Assembly: GCF_900698855.1 (NCBI RefSeq)
Contig: NZ_LR217698.1
Location: forward strand, 1 to 64,000
DNA: 64,000 nt
Source: Erwinia_E haradaeae_F
GTDB taxonomy: Bacteria > Pseudomonadota > Gammaproteobacteria > Enterobacterales > Enterobacteriaceae
Reading direction: 5' to 3'
How positions within the stretch are numbered: position 1 is the stretch's first letter; each line of letters opens with the position of its first letter. The position numbers and the translations under genes were made by a program. A model generated the notes under the pieces. That model saw only the letters and a list, made by a program, of their open reading frames with translations. It was not told the DNA's origin and did not search any database. Positions 9,741 through 20,115 of this stretch are shown piece after piece.

Positions 9741-10571
9741 TTAAAGTTTATGATTTTTATAAGAAAGGGATTTTTGTTTAAAAAATTTTTTATCTTCCCA
9801 TCTTAACATACTAAGATACCCTCCCCAACAACAACCAGTATCGAGACAAATAATACCATTCGGTGTTCCTGCTCCATTGAGTGTGGACCAATGACCAAAA
9901 ACTATAGTATACTTAGTTGCAACAGGTAAAGACATGTTAAACCATGGTATAAGAATAGAAGATGAGTGATCTTGTATGTTTTTAGTGATAAGGTCTAGTT
10001 GACCTGTAGGATAACAGTATCGCATACGGGTGAAGACATTAATATTAAAGCATAACTTTTCAATATCGGTTAGAACAGGTGACCAGTCATTGGATAGGTT
10101 ATTATTAAGTGAACCTAGGAGAGGTAGGTAGTCATCACCTTGAAGTGCTTTCCAGGTTTCTTTAGCGCATAACTTAACAGTTTTTATGTCCCACTGTGGT
10201 GCAATACCTGCATGTGACATGATAATTTTTCGTTCTTCATCAATTTGCAAAAGAGGTTGATAACGAAGCCAGTTTATTATTTCTTTTATGTCGTGGGCTT
10301 CGAGTAGATCATGAAGATGATCTGTAGTTCTAGTGTTTCTAAGTCCTTCATATACTGCCAAAAGATGTAGATCATGATTGCCTAGGACGACTTTTACACA
10401 GTTATCTAGATTACGGAGAAAACGTAAAACGTCGAGAGAATTAGGGCCTCTTGCAACTAAGTCACCAGTTAACCATATTTGGTCTTTTTGAGGTTTAAAT
10501 TTTACTTGAGAAAGAAGTAGTTTTAGTTCATGATAACAGCCATGAACATCACCAATTAAGTAAGTGCTCAT
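9741..10571 (-). CDS. apaH: Bis(5'-nucleosyl)-tetraphosphatase (symmetrical), ApaH
   Basis: Cleaves Ap4A symmetrically into two ADP. The protein has 276 residues (E. coli 280). The metallophosphoesterase signatures are in order: GDVHGCYHE near the N-terminus, GDLVARGPNS, LGNHDLHLLAV, then SHAGIAPQWD and the late FGHWSTLNG and LDTGCCWGG. The start MSTYLIGDVHG fits the family. The usual neighbours ksgA and apaG are absent here, so the gene stands alone between gene-free stretches. Ap4A control of stress nucleotides is the family role. Confidence 0.96.
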   Translation of the reverse strand: MSTYLIGDVHGCYHELKLLLSQVKFKPQKDQIWLTGDLVARGPNSLDVLRFLRNLDNCVKVVLGNHDLHLLAVYEGLRNTRTTDHLHDLLEAHDIKEIINWLRYQPLLQIDEERKIIMSHAGIAPQWDIKTVKLCAKETWKALQGDDYLPLLGSLNNNLSNDWSPVLTDIEKLCFNINVFTRMRYCYPTGQLDLITKNIQDHSSSILIPWFNMSLPVATKYTIVFGHWSTLNGAGTPNGIICLDTGCCWGGYLSMLRWEDKKFFKQKSLSYKNHKL

Positions 10572-11505
10572 ACTAAGATACCGTAGTCGTAATAATAAGG
10601 GATCTATGTTTATTTATGTACACGGAGCTTTATAGATCGTATTAATCTATTAGTATATACTACAATACTGTATCTCGATAAAATCAGATAAATATATTAT
10701 TAAATATAATCTGTTTTTTTCAATATTTAATTCAATTTTTAGGCCATAATGTGGTTTGGGTAAAAAACTAACTGAGTACCTTAGACATTAAGATATATAA
10801 ATGTCTGTTATATTCATAGAATAAGCGCATATATTTCTATATTTACTCTAATAGTATTTATTAGATATTGTTATTAGTTCATAAGACCTTTGGATCTATC
10901 TTCATATATGTAAGGAATATTTCATTTTCTAGATAAGAACATAGTTTTTTTACATATTGTATTGTATTAAATTCTGCGTGATGAGTTATATAATTTTATT
11001 AGAGTGATATATTTTAATTACTATAGCTTGGACAGGTGTGAATTGTAAAGATCTGTTCATATCTATAAAATTATTTATATCTTTGATTCAAGATCATTTA
11101 ATATTTTTATCGCAAAGCATAAGCAGTAAATGCTCAAATTATTCTAAGTTATATAGACTAATAGAGAAGTAGGTGTTGTACTTAACAGGTACTAAACATA
11201 GTGTGAAGATTTAATTTTTTGATTAAAGAATTTAGATAATTTTTTATTATATCATTTGTTATGTCTATAAAATAAAATAATCATTTATAACTTAGTTTAT
11301 AGGTCTAAGTAAAATCGTAAAAAAATCACTTATTATAAGTCGTCTAAAATTTATTATTTATTTCTATATCTTATGGATCTCATATCCTGATATACTTTAT
11401 GATTGAGAGTGGTTTTTTATTATGTAAGTGTTTTTTATGTTATAAAGATCACTTTTAATACAACTTTGATTTCTTAAACATCTATCGGTCTATTCTTATG
11501 GTGTA
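10572..11505. other. Gene-free AT-rich region between rplS and apaH
   Basis: About 0.9 kb with no supportable gene, tRNA or promoter by inspection. Confidence 0.55.
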
Positions 11506-11531
11506 GATACTACTAGATATTCAGTAGTATC
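11506..11531 (-). terminator. Perfect 9-bp hairpin downstream of the rpsP operon
   Basis: GATACTACT and AGTAGTATC flank an 8-base loop, 78-103 bases beyond the rplS stop. No T-run follows on the minus strand. It may be a transcript 3'-end stabiliser or a degraded terminator rather than a full intrinsic terminator. Confidence 0.35.
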
Positions 11532-11608
11532 GATAAGTTGTTTTATTTAAAATAGAATGGATAAAACTGTTCTTAATTTTTAGTATTTTAAAAGAAATTT
11601 TTTCATCT

Positions 11609-11956
11609 TCAGTTAAGACGTTCTTTAATTCGGGCGGATTTTCCAGTTCGTTTTCGTAAGTAGTAAAGTTTAGCTTTACGCACAGCACCATGGCGTTTAA
11701 TATTAATACGATCAATAATGGGAGAATGAGTTTGGAATACGCGCTCTATACCTTCGCCATTAGATATTTTTCGTATTGTAAAGGCTGAATTTAGTCCTTT
11801 CTTACGAATTGCAATTACTATACCTTCAAATGCTTGAAGGCGTTTTTTTGTACCTTCAAACACCCAAACCATAACTTCTACAGAATCACCTGGGCGAAAT
11901 ATTGGTATATGCTTTTTTATTTGTTCTTGTTCAATTTGCTTAATAACATCTGTCAT
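11609..11956 (-). CDS. rplS: 50S ribosomal protein L19
   Basis: Large-subunit protein at the 30S-50S interface. The 115 residues equal E. coli L19. The blocks FRPGDSVEVMVWV, KKRLQAFEGIVIAIR and ERVFQTHSPIID, and the basic tail RKAKLYYLRKRTGKSARIKERLN, are all present. An AAGGTAG ribosome binding site precedes the ATG. It is last in the rpsP-rimM-trmD-rplS operon, 58 bases after trmD. Confidence 0.98.
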   Translation of the reverse strand: MTDVIKQIEQEQIKKHIPIFRPGDSVEVMVWVFEGTKKRLQAFEGIVIAIRKKGLNSAFTIRKISNGEGIERVFQTHSPIIDRINIKRHGAVRKAKLYYLRKRTGKSARIKERLN

Positions 11957-12014
11957 TGTAAGCTACCTTATTTAATTATATAGATTATTGTAGAAAATAA
12001 ATTGATTTATATCT

Positions 12015-12806
12015 TTATTTTTTTTTATTTTGGGTATATTCATTTTTAAATTCAGAAAGTAATATTTTTTGTTCTGCAGTTAGTATTCTATTTTCCAAAA
12101 GTTCAGGTCTTTTAATCCATGTAGATCCTATGGCTTGTTTAAGGCGCCATCGTTTAATTTTACTATGGTCTCCAGATAGCAAGATAGATGGGACTTCGAT
12201 TCCTTCTGATATTTCTGGACGAGTATAGTGTGGATAATCAAGAAAGCCATCTGAAAAAGAATCTTGCTCAGCGGATTCTTTCTTTCCTAAAGCTCCAGGC
12301 AAACATCGGCAGATGGAGTCAATCATAACCATAGCAGGTAACTCGCCTCCGCTGAGTATGTAATCTCCAATAGACCATTCTTCATCTATTTCTGTTTGAA
12401 TTAGACGCTCATCAATGCCTTCATAACGTCCACAGACTAAAATTAATGTTTTACTAGTTGCAAGTTCATAAACCTTTGTTTGATTTAACTTATGACCTTG
12501 AGGAGATAGGTATATTACTTTTCCGTCTTTCCCACCAGATTTTTTGGCTGCATGAATGGCTCTTTTCAATGGTTCTATGGTCATTAACATTCCTGGTCCA
12601 CCACCATAGATCCTCTTATCTACGGTCTGGCGTTTGTCACTAGTAAAATTACGGGGATTCCAAGTGTTAATAGACAGTAGACCAGTTTTAACTGCTCGGT
12701 TAATTATTCCATAGTGGGTAATCACTTGGAACATTTGAGGGAATAGACTAATAACACCAATCCATATTTTTATGTTCTGAGCAACAAGTTTATCTACAGA
12801 ATTCAT
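12015..12806 (-). CDS. trmD: tRNA (guanine-N1-)-methyltransferase TrmD
   Basis: Methylates G37 of tRNAs reading CNN and some CGG codons with SAM, preventing frameshifts. The SPOUT trefoil-knot motifs are clear: LSPQGHKL, LVCGRYEGIDERLI, EEWSIGDYILSGGELPAM. The E. coli protein starts MWIGIISLFP; here the codon before WIG is ATA, not ATG. The first good start is therefore the ATG at 12806, overlapping the rimM stop as TAATG, which adds about 14 residues (263 in total). A TTG six codons further upstream is possible but less likely. The C-terminus is slightly short and lysine-rich. Confidence 0.95.
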   Translation of the reverse strand: MNSVDKLVAQNIKIWIGVISLFPQMFQVITHYGIINRAVKTGLLSINTWNPRNFTSDKRQTVDKRIYGGGPGMLMTIEPLKRAIHAAKKSGGKDGKVIYLSPQGHKLNQTKVYELATSKTLILVCGRYEGIDERLIQTEIDEEWSIGDYILSGGELPAMVMIDSICRCLPGALGKKESAEQDSFSDGFLDYPHYTRPEISEGIEVPSILLSGDHSKIKRWRLKQAIGSTWIKRPELLENRILTAEQKILLSEFKNEYTQNKKK

Positions 12807-13366
12807 TAGAATTCTATCCCCCAATCTACATAAATGGTCCGGTTAGGAAGATTGATTTCTTTTATTACTTTTTGATATAAAAAGGGGATTAGTCGTTCTG
12901 TTGGTTTTTGTTTTTTTTTCTCGTTTATTTTAATAACTAAAACATCATTTGATCCAGTTTCCATAATACTATTTACTTTTCCGAGTATATTATTGCTCAG
13001 GTTTATCACTTGACATCCGATAAGATCTTTCCAGTAATATTCTCCTTCTTTTAATTTTGGAAGTTTGTTAGCTTCTATCATGAGTTGACAATAATTGAGT
13101 TGTTCTGTTGCGGTATTTCGATCATTAATACCTTCTACTTTCATGATAATATTTTTGTGGTGATATTGCCATTTTTCTAGAATTAGAATTCTCCATTGAT
13201 GTGTTTGTTTTATAAACCACGGTTGATAATCAAATATACTAATTGGATTTTCAGTAAATGGAAAAACTCTAATCCAGCCATGCACTCCGTAAGCAGAACC
13301 TGTGATCGCAATGATTAATGGATTAGATGGAATATTTTTGATTAAATTTTTGTTGACGTCAGTCAT
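12806..13366 (-). CDS. rimM: Ribosome maturation factor RimM
   Basis: Assists late 30S assembly around S19 and the 16S head. The protein has 186 residues (E. coli 182). The N-terminal barrel shows ITGSAYGVHGWIRVFPFTE and the PRC-barrel part shows EGEYYWKDLIGCQV and METGSNDVLVIK, ending near VDWG. It starts 3 bases after the rpsP stop, and its stop overlaps the trmD start, so the three genes are likely translationally coupled. Confidence 0.96.
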   Translation of the reverse strand: MTDVNKNLIKNIPSNPLIIAITGSAYGVHGWIRVFPFTENPISIFDYQPWFIKQTHQWRILILEKWQYHHKNIIMKVEGINDRNTATEQLNYCQLMIEANKLPKLKEGEYYWKDLIGCQVINLSNNILGKVNSIMETGSNDVLVIKINEKKKQKPTERLIPFLYQKVIKEINLPNRTIYVDWGIEF

Positions 13367-13369
13367 GGT

Positions 13370-13624
13370 TTAATCTAATGAGATTTTTTTAATTTTCTTA
13401 ATTAATACTTTAACACGATCAGATACTGATGCCCCCTGTTTTATCCAATAATCAATTCGTTCTATATTGAGAACGAGTGGTTTAGCACAACCAGATGCGA
13501 TTGGGTTAAAGAAACCCACTTTTTCAATAAAGCGACCATTACGAGGAGAGCGACTATTTGTGACTACTACTTGATAAAACGGACGTTTTTTTGCCCCATG
13601 ACGAGCTAATCGAATTGTTACCAT
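13370..13624 (-). CDS. rpsP: 30S ribosomal protein S16
   Basis: Small-subunit assembly protein of 84 residues (E. coli 82). MVTIRLARHGAKKRPFYQVVVTNSR and the RNGRFIEKVGFFNP motif are typical. A good ribosome binding site (GAGGAT) precedes the ATG. It is first in the rpsP-rimM-trmD-rplS operon. The promoter should lie in the 234-base gap towards purL, but no clear elements were identified. Confidence 0.97.
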   Translation of the reverse strand: MVTIRLARHGAKKRPFYQVVVTNSRSPRNGRFIEKVGFFNPIASGCAKPLVLNIERIDYWIKQGASVSDRVKVLIKKIKKISLD

Positions 13625-13858
13625 AATATCCTCGGTAGCTAAAATAAAGTGTTTGTTGCATGATAAGAATGAAGATCTTATTATAATATAAAAGATTGCT
13701 TTTTGATGATTTTGGTGTAAAAAAATTCTAATTAATCTAAATTATCTATTTATTATTGATATTTAAATCATAAAATATATGTTTTTTTATACTAGAATCT
13801 TGCTTTCAGAATCTTATATGTTTCATCATCTTCAATGATGAGTGATTTTAATATACGT

Positions 13859-16800
13859 TTAACCTACTTGTTTGCGAGCATTACGAAATAGTCTCATCCA
13901 AGGACTATATTGTCCCCATGTATCAGGGTGCCACGAATGATTAATTGTGCGATATGTTCGCTCTGGATGTGGCATCATAATAGTAACACGTCCGTTTTCA
14001 TTAGTTACAGAAGCAATCCCATTGGGAGAACCATTTGGGTTAGCAGGATATTTTTGCGTTGGATAACCAAAATTATTAATAAATCTAAGGGGGATCAGAT
14101 CTTTCTCTTCTAGTTGTATCAGATTTATTTTATTTCGAGTTTCTGCATAACCTTCGGCATGTGCGACGACTATGGGTATTTTTGATCCTGTCATACCATC
14201 AAATAACAGGGATTTACTTTTCAAAATTTCTACTAAACTAAGTCGTCCTTCAAAGCGATCGGATTCATTGCGTATAAAATAAGGCCATTCTTTACTTCCA
14301 GGAATAAGCTCGCGGAGGTTGGAGAGCATTTGACAGCCATTACAAACACCGAGTACTAGCGTGTCTGATTGATGAAAAAAATCTTCAAATAAATCGCGCA
14401 TATGGTTATTATATAAAATAGATTTCGCCCATCCTGAGCCAGCACCTAGGACATCTCCATAAGAAAAACCACCGCAAGCAACTAATATTTTTATATCGTT
14501 TAATGTAGATCTTCCTTCTATGAGATCACTCATGTGTATATCAATTGCTTCAAATCCGGCATAATAGAACGCAGCAGCCATTTCGGTATGTGAGTTAATA
14601 CCTTGCTCACGGAGAATTGCTGCTTTAGGTCGTTTTCCGGTTGCTATTAATGCTGAAGTAATATTTTTTTGAGGATCAAAAGTTAAAACTACATTAAGCC
14701 CAGGATCATGGTTATCTAATTTAGATTGATGTTCTTGATCTGCGCAGTCTGGGTTATCGCGTAAGCGTTGTATTTTCCAAGTTGTCTCTGCCCACCAAGC
14801 GCGGAGAGTCGTGCGACGTTCTTTGTATATAATTGATTGACCTCTGGAAATTATAAATTCGTTTCCTTTTGCTGCTTGACCTATTAGATAACTGCAATGA
14901 CTTAGGTTATAATCTTTTAAAATTTGTCTAACTTCACTTAAGTCATTGTTCGCTACTTGAATTACGGCTCCCAACTCTTCAGTAAATAGAGCTGCAAAAA
15001 TATCGTTACTTAAGTCTTTGATGTCAATTAAGACACTACAGTGACCAGCAAAAGCCATTTCCGCTAATGTCACTAGTAATCCACCATCTGATCGATCATG
15101 ATAGGCTAGAAGTTTTTTAAAAGTAACTAGTTTTTGAATGGCTTTCCAAAAATTGACGAGTTGTTGAACATTACGTACATCAGCAGTATTTTCGCCTAAT
15201 TGACGATAAACTTGAGCAAATGCAGTTGCACCAAGAGCGTTTACACCATTACCAAGATCAATAAAAATTATTGTATTATCATTAGTTTGTAATTGTGGTG
15301 TAACAGTTTTTCGTACATCTTCTACGTAAGAAAATGCAGTAATAATTGGTGACAAAGGAGAAATGACTTCTCGTTTTTCATTATCTTGATTCCACTGCAT
15401 CTTCATAGACATGGAGTCTTTTCCGACTGGAATTGCAATTCCAAGATCAGGACATAATTCTTCGCAAACAGTTTTGACTGCAGCATATAAGCCAGCATCT
15501 TCACCAGGATGGCCAGATGCTACCATCCAGTTAGCGGATAACTTAATACGCGTAATTGGACCAATTTGTGCAGTTACAATATTGGTAAGGGCTTCCCCGA
15601 TAGCTAGTCGGCTGGATGCAGAAAAGTTTAGTAAAGATACTGGGGTGCGCTCGCCTATTGCCATTGCTTCTCCATGATAACTATCATGATCTAAACTTGC
15701 GTTAGTTACTGCGCAATTTGCGACAGGAACTTGCCATGGACCAATCATTTGATCACGAGCAACCATGCCGCCTATAGAGCGGTCACCGATTGTAATTAAG
15801 AAAGTCTTTTCTGCAACAGCAGGCAAATGCAGAACGCGATATACGGCATCAGATAGAGAGATGTGATCACGTTCTAAAGGTGATCCTGTTGTTTTGTAAC
15901 TAATTGTATTACGCGTCATTTTAGGAAAAGTTCCTAATAAAAGACTAAGAGGTATGTCGATAGGAGTGTTATTAAAATATTTGTCAATTAGTGACAATTT
16001 TTTTTCTATAATTGCCTCTCCAATAATTACATAAGGTGTTCGTTCACGTTGGCATATAGTATCAAATAGCTTTAAATTTTTAGGAGAGATTGCTATGACA
16101 TAGCGTTCTTGGGATTCATTACACCATATTTGTAATGGGCTCATACCAGGTTCGTGATTTAAGATATTACGTAGATAAAAACGACCACCGCATGGTCCGT
16201 GATGTATCATTTCTGGTAAAGCGTTAGACAGACCACCAGCTCCAACATCATGAATAAATATGATTGGATTATTAGATCCAAGTTGCCAGCAACGATTAAT
16301 TACTTCTTGACATCGACGCTCCATTTCTGGGTTGTCGCGCTGGACAGACGCAAAGTCATAATCAACATTAGATCTATTAGAAGATGAAGAAGAGGCAGAA
16401 CCGCCACCTAGTCCAATATTCATTGATGGGCCGCCTAAGACAATAAATTTATCCCCATCATGAATTCTACCTTTCTGAATATGTTCTTCGAGAATGTGAC
16501 CAAAACCACCTGCTAGCATGATAGGCTTATGATATCCACGTAGTTCATTGCCATTATGACTATTAACCATTTCTTCATAAGTACGGAAATAACCACTTAA
16601 TACAGGGCGTCCAAATTCATTATTAAAGTCTGCTGCTCCTAATGGGGCTTCAATCATTATTTCTAAGGCACTACAAATATGATTCGGTTTGCCAAAATCT
16701 TGTTCCCACGGTTGTTCAAATCCTGGAATACGAAGATTCGATACAGAAAAACCTGATAAAGCAGCTTTAGGTTGCGCTCCTCTTCCAGTGGCTCCTTCAT

Positions 16801-17752
16801 CGCGAATTTCACCACCAGAACCAGTTGCTGCTCCTGGTCTTGGAGAAATGGCAGTTGGGTGATTATGTGTTTCTACTTTCATTAAGATATGTACATTTTT
16901 TTGATTAAAATTATAAAAACCCTTTTGGTTAGAATAAAATAGATTTGAGGGAGTACCTTCCATTACAGCTGAGTTGTCGTTGTATGCTGAAAGTATATAA
17001 TTTGGATTTTTTTTTACAGTATTCTGTATCATATCAAAGAGTGATTTTGATTTCTTTTTCCCATCAATACACCAATCAGCATTAAAGATTTTATGACGAC
17101 AGTGTTCAGAATTAGTTTGAGCAAACATATAAAGTTCAATATCTGTTGGATTACGGCGAAGATTTATAAATTCTGTCATTAAATATTGTATTTCTTCTTC
17201 AGATAAAAGGAGATTTAGAGAGATATTGGCTTCATCTAATGCTGCACGTCCCTTTTCTAGGATCTGGATATATTGCATTGGAGCGGGTTGGTTTTGAATG
17301 AATAATTGTTTAATATTTTGAAAATTAGTAAAAAAATCCTCCATCATTCGGTCGTATAATTTTGATGCTAAATAGTTCCATTCTGTATGATTCAGTTTTT
17401 TAGATTTAATATAAAAAGCTTTACCACGTTCTATGCGAAGGATTTTAGTCAACGAACATCTTCTGACTAGATCTGTGGCTTTAGAAGACCATGAAGAAAT
17501 AGTTCCCAGACGAGGAGTTACTAGAAGTAACTTTCCAGTCGGTAAGTTTTCTTTAAAACATGAGGGCTTACTTTCTAATAAGTGTTCTAAACGTAATTGT
17601 TCTGAAATATTTAAGGGTGTTTGAATTTTAACAAAATAGACATACTCAGCATAAATATTTTGTAGAGAGAGATGTTCTTCTTTAAAGTATGTTAGTAATT
17701 TTTTAACCAGCATTGTAGATAAAGCGGGTGGACCGCGTAAAATTTTTATCAT
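13859..17752 (-). CDS. purL: Phosphoribosylformylglycinamidine synthase
   Basis: Makes FGAM from FGAR, ATP and glutamine in purine synthesis. The protein has 1297 residues (E. coli 1295) and is the large single-chain form. The N-terminal PurS-like domain is followed by the synthetase core (NSEHCRHKIFNADW, METHNHPTAISP, GSGGEIRDEGATGRG, IHDVGAGGLSNA, YHDRSDGGLL). The glutaminase domain follows, with the nucleophile in LGVCNGCQM near residue 1137 and PHPER at the end. All key motifs are intact. Together with purM and purN in this window it supports a working de novo purine pathway. The start has an AAGAGATC ribosome binding site. Confidence 0.97.
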   Translation of the reverse strand: MIKILRGPPALSTMLVKKLLTYFKEEHLSLQNIYAEYVYFVKIQTPLNISEQLRLEHLLESKPSCFKENLPTGKLLLVTPRLGTISSWSSKATDLVRRCSLTKILRIERGKAFYIKSKKLNHTEWNYLASKLYDRMMEDFFTNFQNIKQLFIQNQPAPMQYIQILEKGRAALDEANISLNLLLSEEEIQYLMTEFINLRRNPTDIELYMFAQTNSEHCRHKIFNADWCIDGKKKSKSLFDMIQNTVKKNPNYILSAYNDNSAVMEGTPSNLFYSNQKGFYNFNQKNVHILMKVETHNHPTAISPRPGAATGSGGEIRDEGATGRGAQPKAALSGFSVSNLRIPGFEQPWEQDFGKPNHICSALEIMIEAPLGAADFNNEFGRPVLSGYFRTYEEMVNSHNGNELRGYHKPIMLAGGFGHILEEHIQKGRIHDGDKFIVLGGPSMNIGLGGGSASSSSSNRSNVDYDFASVQRDNPEMERRCQEVINRCWQLGSNNPIIFIHDVGAGGLSNALPEMIHHGPCGGRFYLRNILNHEPGMSPLQIWCNESQERYVIAISPKNLKLFDTICQRERTPYVIIGEAIIEKKLSLIDKYFNNTPIDIPLSLLLGTFPKMTRNTISYKTTGSPLERDHISLSDAVYRVLHLPAVAEKTFLITIGDRSIGGMVARDQMIGPWQVPVANCAVTNASLDHDSYHGEAMAIGERTPVSLLNFSASSRLAIGEALTNIVTAQIGPITRIKLSANWMVASGHPGEDAGLYAAVKTVCEELCPDLGIAIPVGKDSMSMKMQWNQDNEKREVISPLSPIITAFSYVEDVRKTVTPQLQTNDNTIIFIDLGNGVNALGATAFAQVYRQLGENTADVRNVQQLVNFWKAIQKLVTFKKLLAYHDRSDGGLLVTLAEMAFAGHCSVLIDIKDLSNDIFAALFTEELGAVIQVANNDLSEVRQILKDYNLSHCSYLIGQAAKGNEFIISRGQSIIYKERRTTLRAWWAETTWKIQRLRDNPDCADQEHQSKLDNHDPGLNVVLTFDPQKNITSALIATGKRPKAAILREQGINSHTEMAAAFYYAGFEAIDIHMSDLIEGRSTLNDIKILVACGGFSYGDVLGAGSGWAKSILYNNHMRDLFEDFFHQSDTLVLGVCNGCQMLSNLRELIPGSKEWPYFIRNESDRFEGRLSLVEILKSKSLLFDGMTGSKIPIVVAHAEGYAETRNKINLIQLEEKDLIPLRFINNFGYPTQKYPANPNGSPNGIASVTNENGRVTIMMPHPERTYRTINHSWHPDTWGQYSPWMRLFRNARKQVG

Positions 17753-19628
17753 AAAAGATCTCTTATATTCAAAAGAGGAATATTTAATTATGGTGATTCA
17801 ATGATGGATTATTATATATCTTTTAAATTTTTTACAAAATTGTTTGATCAGGATTTATTGTGATACGTTGTTTACTTATAGGTAAGTCACTTGTAATCAG
17901 CAATGTTCTATGTTTTATTTTATTACGAGAATCTTATAAATGATTATTTAGTAACTATTTAATTATTTTTTTCATTATTAGGTTATGACCTGTCTGATTT
18001 TATTATTGGTAATATTGTAATTTACTTTAGATAAGTAAAATTGGTTGTTGTTCTTTCATTGGTTTAGAAGATTGTAATTTTAGTAGTAATAAGGGGTGGT
18101 TGCATTTTATAAGTAAAAACTGAAGTTTATATATTTCATAATTACTTTATAATAAATATTGCTTTGTTAAAGGAAAATAAGTCATTTTTTATGAACCTTA
18201 GTTGATAAGTTTTAACTTTATAACAGTGCAGTTTTAATATAGTTTAGCGCTTATTATTGATTTTTAAGATTTATTCTGAAGTTTATTAGAAGAATATAAT
18301 AATAATTTCATAATTTCGTTTTTTATATCTTGAGATGAATTTGAGATCCATAGATATTTAGAGTTACCTAAAATATGAGAATACCGAAAAAAGAGATTAA
18401 AATCATAAAATATTGAATAGCTGTATAATAATCTATTTTTTGAATAAATAGCTCATTTATAATGAATATTACATATAGCACACTATATTTATATTAGCAA
18501 AGTAATGAAGGTTATCTAATACTTTATTGATACCTTTATGTCTGACATGATTAATTTATTTTTATGTGAGAGTTATTAGATGGGCTGATCTTAGAGGAAA
18601 AATTAAAAAATTTTAGTTAATATTTTATTTGATTACATCAAAAGATAAGTGGATAAGCGTATTGTAATTAGCATTAATTTTATACAGAAAAATATATTCA
18701 TGATTTGAATAACTTAGTGATTTTATTTTTTTATTTTTTTAATTTTTTATAAAAATTGTATGTTTTATTTTATCAGAGTTTTGAGTTTTTATTAGATTAG
18801 TTTTATGATATTAGGGTTTTTATTTTTAAGTTACATATTTAGAGACTATGTCAATTACTTAAATAAATTCATCTAAATAAGATATTTTATATGTAATTGC
18901 AATGATTTGTGTTGAAGTTAATTAACGTTTGAACAGGTATAATGAGATAATAAAATTAAATATTTTTTTATTTTAATGAACTTCTATAAATAAAATCATA
19001 TTTGGTATGAGAGATGTATAATAAAAAGTTATTTAGCAATTACTTTTTATAAAGTAACATTTTTAAACTTTCAAATTTCGATATATACAGAATATATGAT
19101 ATCTTCCTTTAGAAGGAAGATTGGTTTTTATTAAAAATTAATTACATATGTTGTGTTTAATGATACGGAGATAAAATAGAATGAAATAGTTTTTTGATTT
19201 TATATTTTGGCAATGGTTGTAAAGTTAAAAGATTATAAATATATATCAGAATTTTTATGTTGCTCAATTTATATAATTTTTTATTATGTATTATATAGAA
19301 TTAATTAAATATTTTAATCAAAGAAGGTAGGGATATGAAATATTAATATCTGTTAATTTTATAATCTTTTTTTATTTTTATATATATTTATATATATAAT
19401 TTTAGGTTAAGGTTTTATGGAATATGGTATAGAGTTTTTAGAGAGCGTGATAGTAATCATTTAGCATCTTTAACAATGCGTTAATAAATAAGTTTTCAGG
19501 TTAGTTGTTTATTTATAGAAGATAAGAAAGGTTTTTATATTAACAAATTAAATATTAAGTAAAAAAACAATTTTCATAATAATGTAAATAGTGGTTTTTT
19601 AATACAAGGCTAAATTGGAATTAATAAA
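17753..19628. other. Gene-free region between tadA and purL
   Basis: About 1.9 kb of very AT-rich sequence. In E. coli mltF lies between purL and tadA; no recognisable piece of it remains. No tRNA or strong hairpin was seen. Confidence 0.5.
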
Positions 19629-20078
19629 TTATGAAATGAGATTGTTTTTTATTCGTTGGTAGCGAAAAAACTGATTTAGCACTGTTTTACATTCTTTCTC
19701 TAAAATTCCAGACTCAATTTGGATATTATGATGTATTTTTAGTGTTTTCTGGATGTATTTTAAGGTATTAATTGTTTCATGTTTCGTATTAGAGGTTCCA
19801 TATACTAATCTTTTTACTCGGCTATGTATAATAGCACCAAAACACATAAGACATGGTTCCATTGTGACGTACAAAGTTGAGTTTACTAGACGATAGTTTT
19901 GTATAACTCTCCCTGCCTCTCGTAGAGAGGTTATTTCAGCATGTGCGGTGGGATCATTCAGTCGAATTGGTTGATTCCAACCTTTACTAATTAGATGATC
20001 ACGAATCACTAATACCGCTCCGATAGGAATTTCTCCATGATACTGAGCATGGTATGCTAGCAAAAGTGCATGATGCAT
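19629..20078 (-). CDS. tadA: tRNA-specific adenosine deaminase TadA
   Basis: Deaminates A34 to inosine in the arginine ACG tRNA and is essential in E. coli. Zinc-site motifs are intact: TAHAEI and EPCLMC. The first ATG in frame is at 20078 and gives 149 residues, against 167 in E. coli. However, the frame continues upstream as YDLYW before MHHA, matching the E. coli EYWMRHA stretch, with no ATG before the next stop. A GGAG at 20112-20115 sits 6 bases before an in-frame CTG at 20105, which is probably the real start (158 residues). The ATG at 20078 has no ribosome binding site. Confidence 0.93.
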   Translation of the reverse strand: MHHALLLAYHAQYHGEIPIGAVLVIRDHLISKGWNQPIRLNDPTAHAEITSLREAGRVIQNYRLVNSTLYVTMEPCLMCFGAIIHSRVKRLVYGTSNTKHETINTLKYIQKTLKIHHNIQIESGILEKECKTVLNQFFRYQRIKNNLIS

Positions 20079-20105
20079 CCAGTATAGGTCATAGGGATGA
20101 GTCAG

Positions 20106-20115
20106 CGTCGTCTCC
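20106..20115 (-). promoter_or_regulatory. Ribosome binding site suggesting a CTG start for tadA
   Basis: On the minus strand CCGGAGA is followed by ACGACG and then CTG at 20105. The GGAG to CTG spacing is 6 bases. No such site precedes the internal ATG at 20078. ACG at 20108 is a second non-standard candidate. Confidence 0.45.

Noticed and set aside
11521..11715. 64-codon minus-strand frame overlapping the end of rplS
   Set aside because: It overlaps the conserved rplS C-terminus in another frame and continues into AT-rich non-coding DNA; no family resemblance.
18000..19600. Decayed mltF between purL and tadA
   Set aside because: Expected from the E. coli order, but no protein motif is recognisable and tadA is in the opposite relative orientation, so the gap may have another origin.
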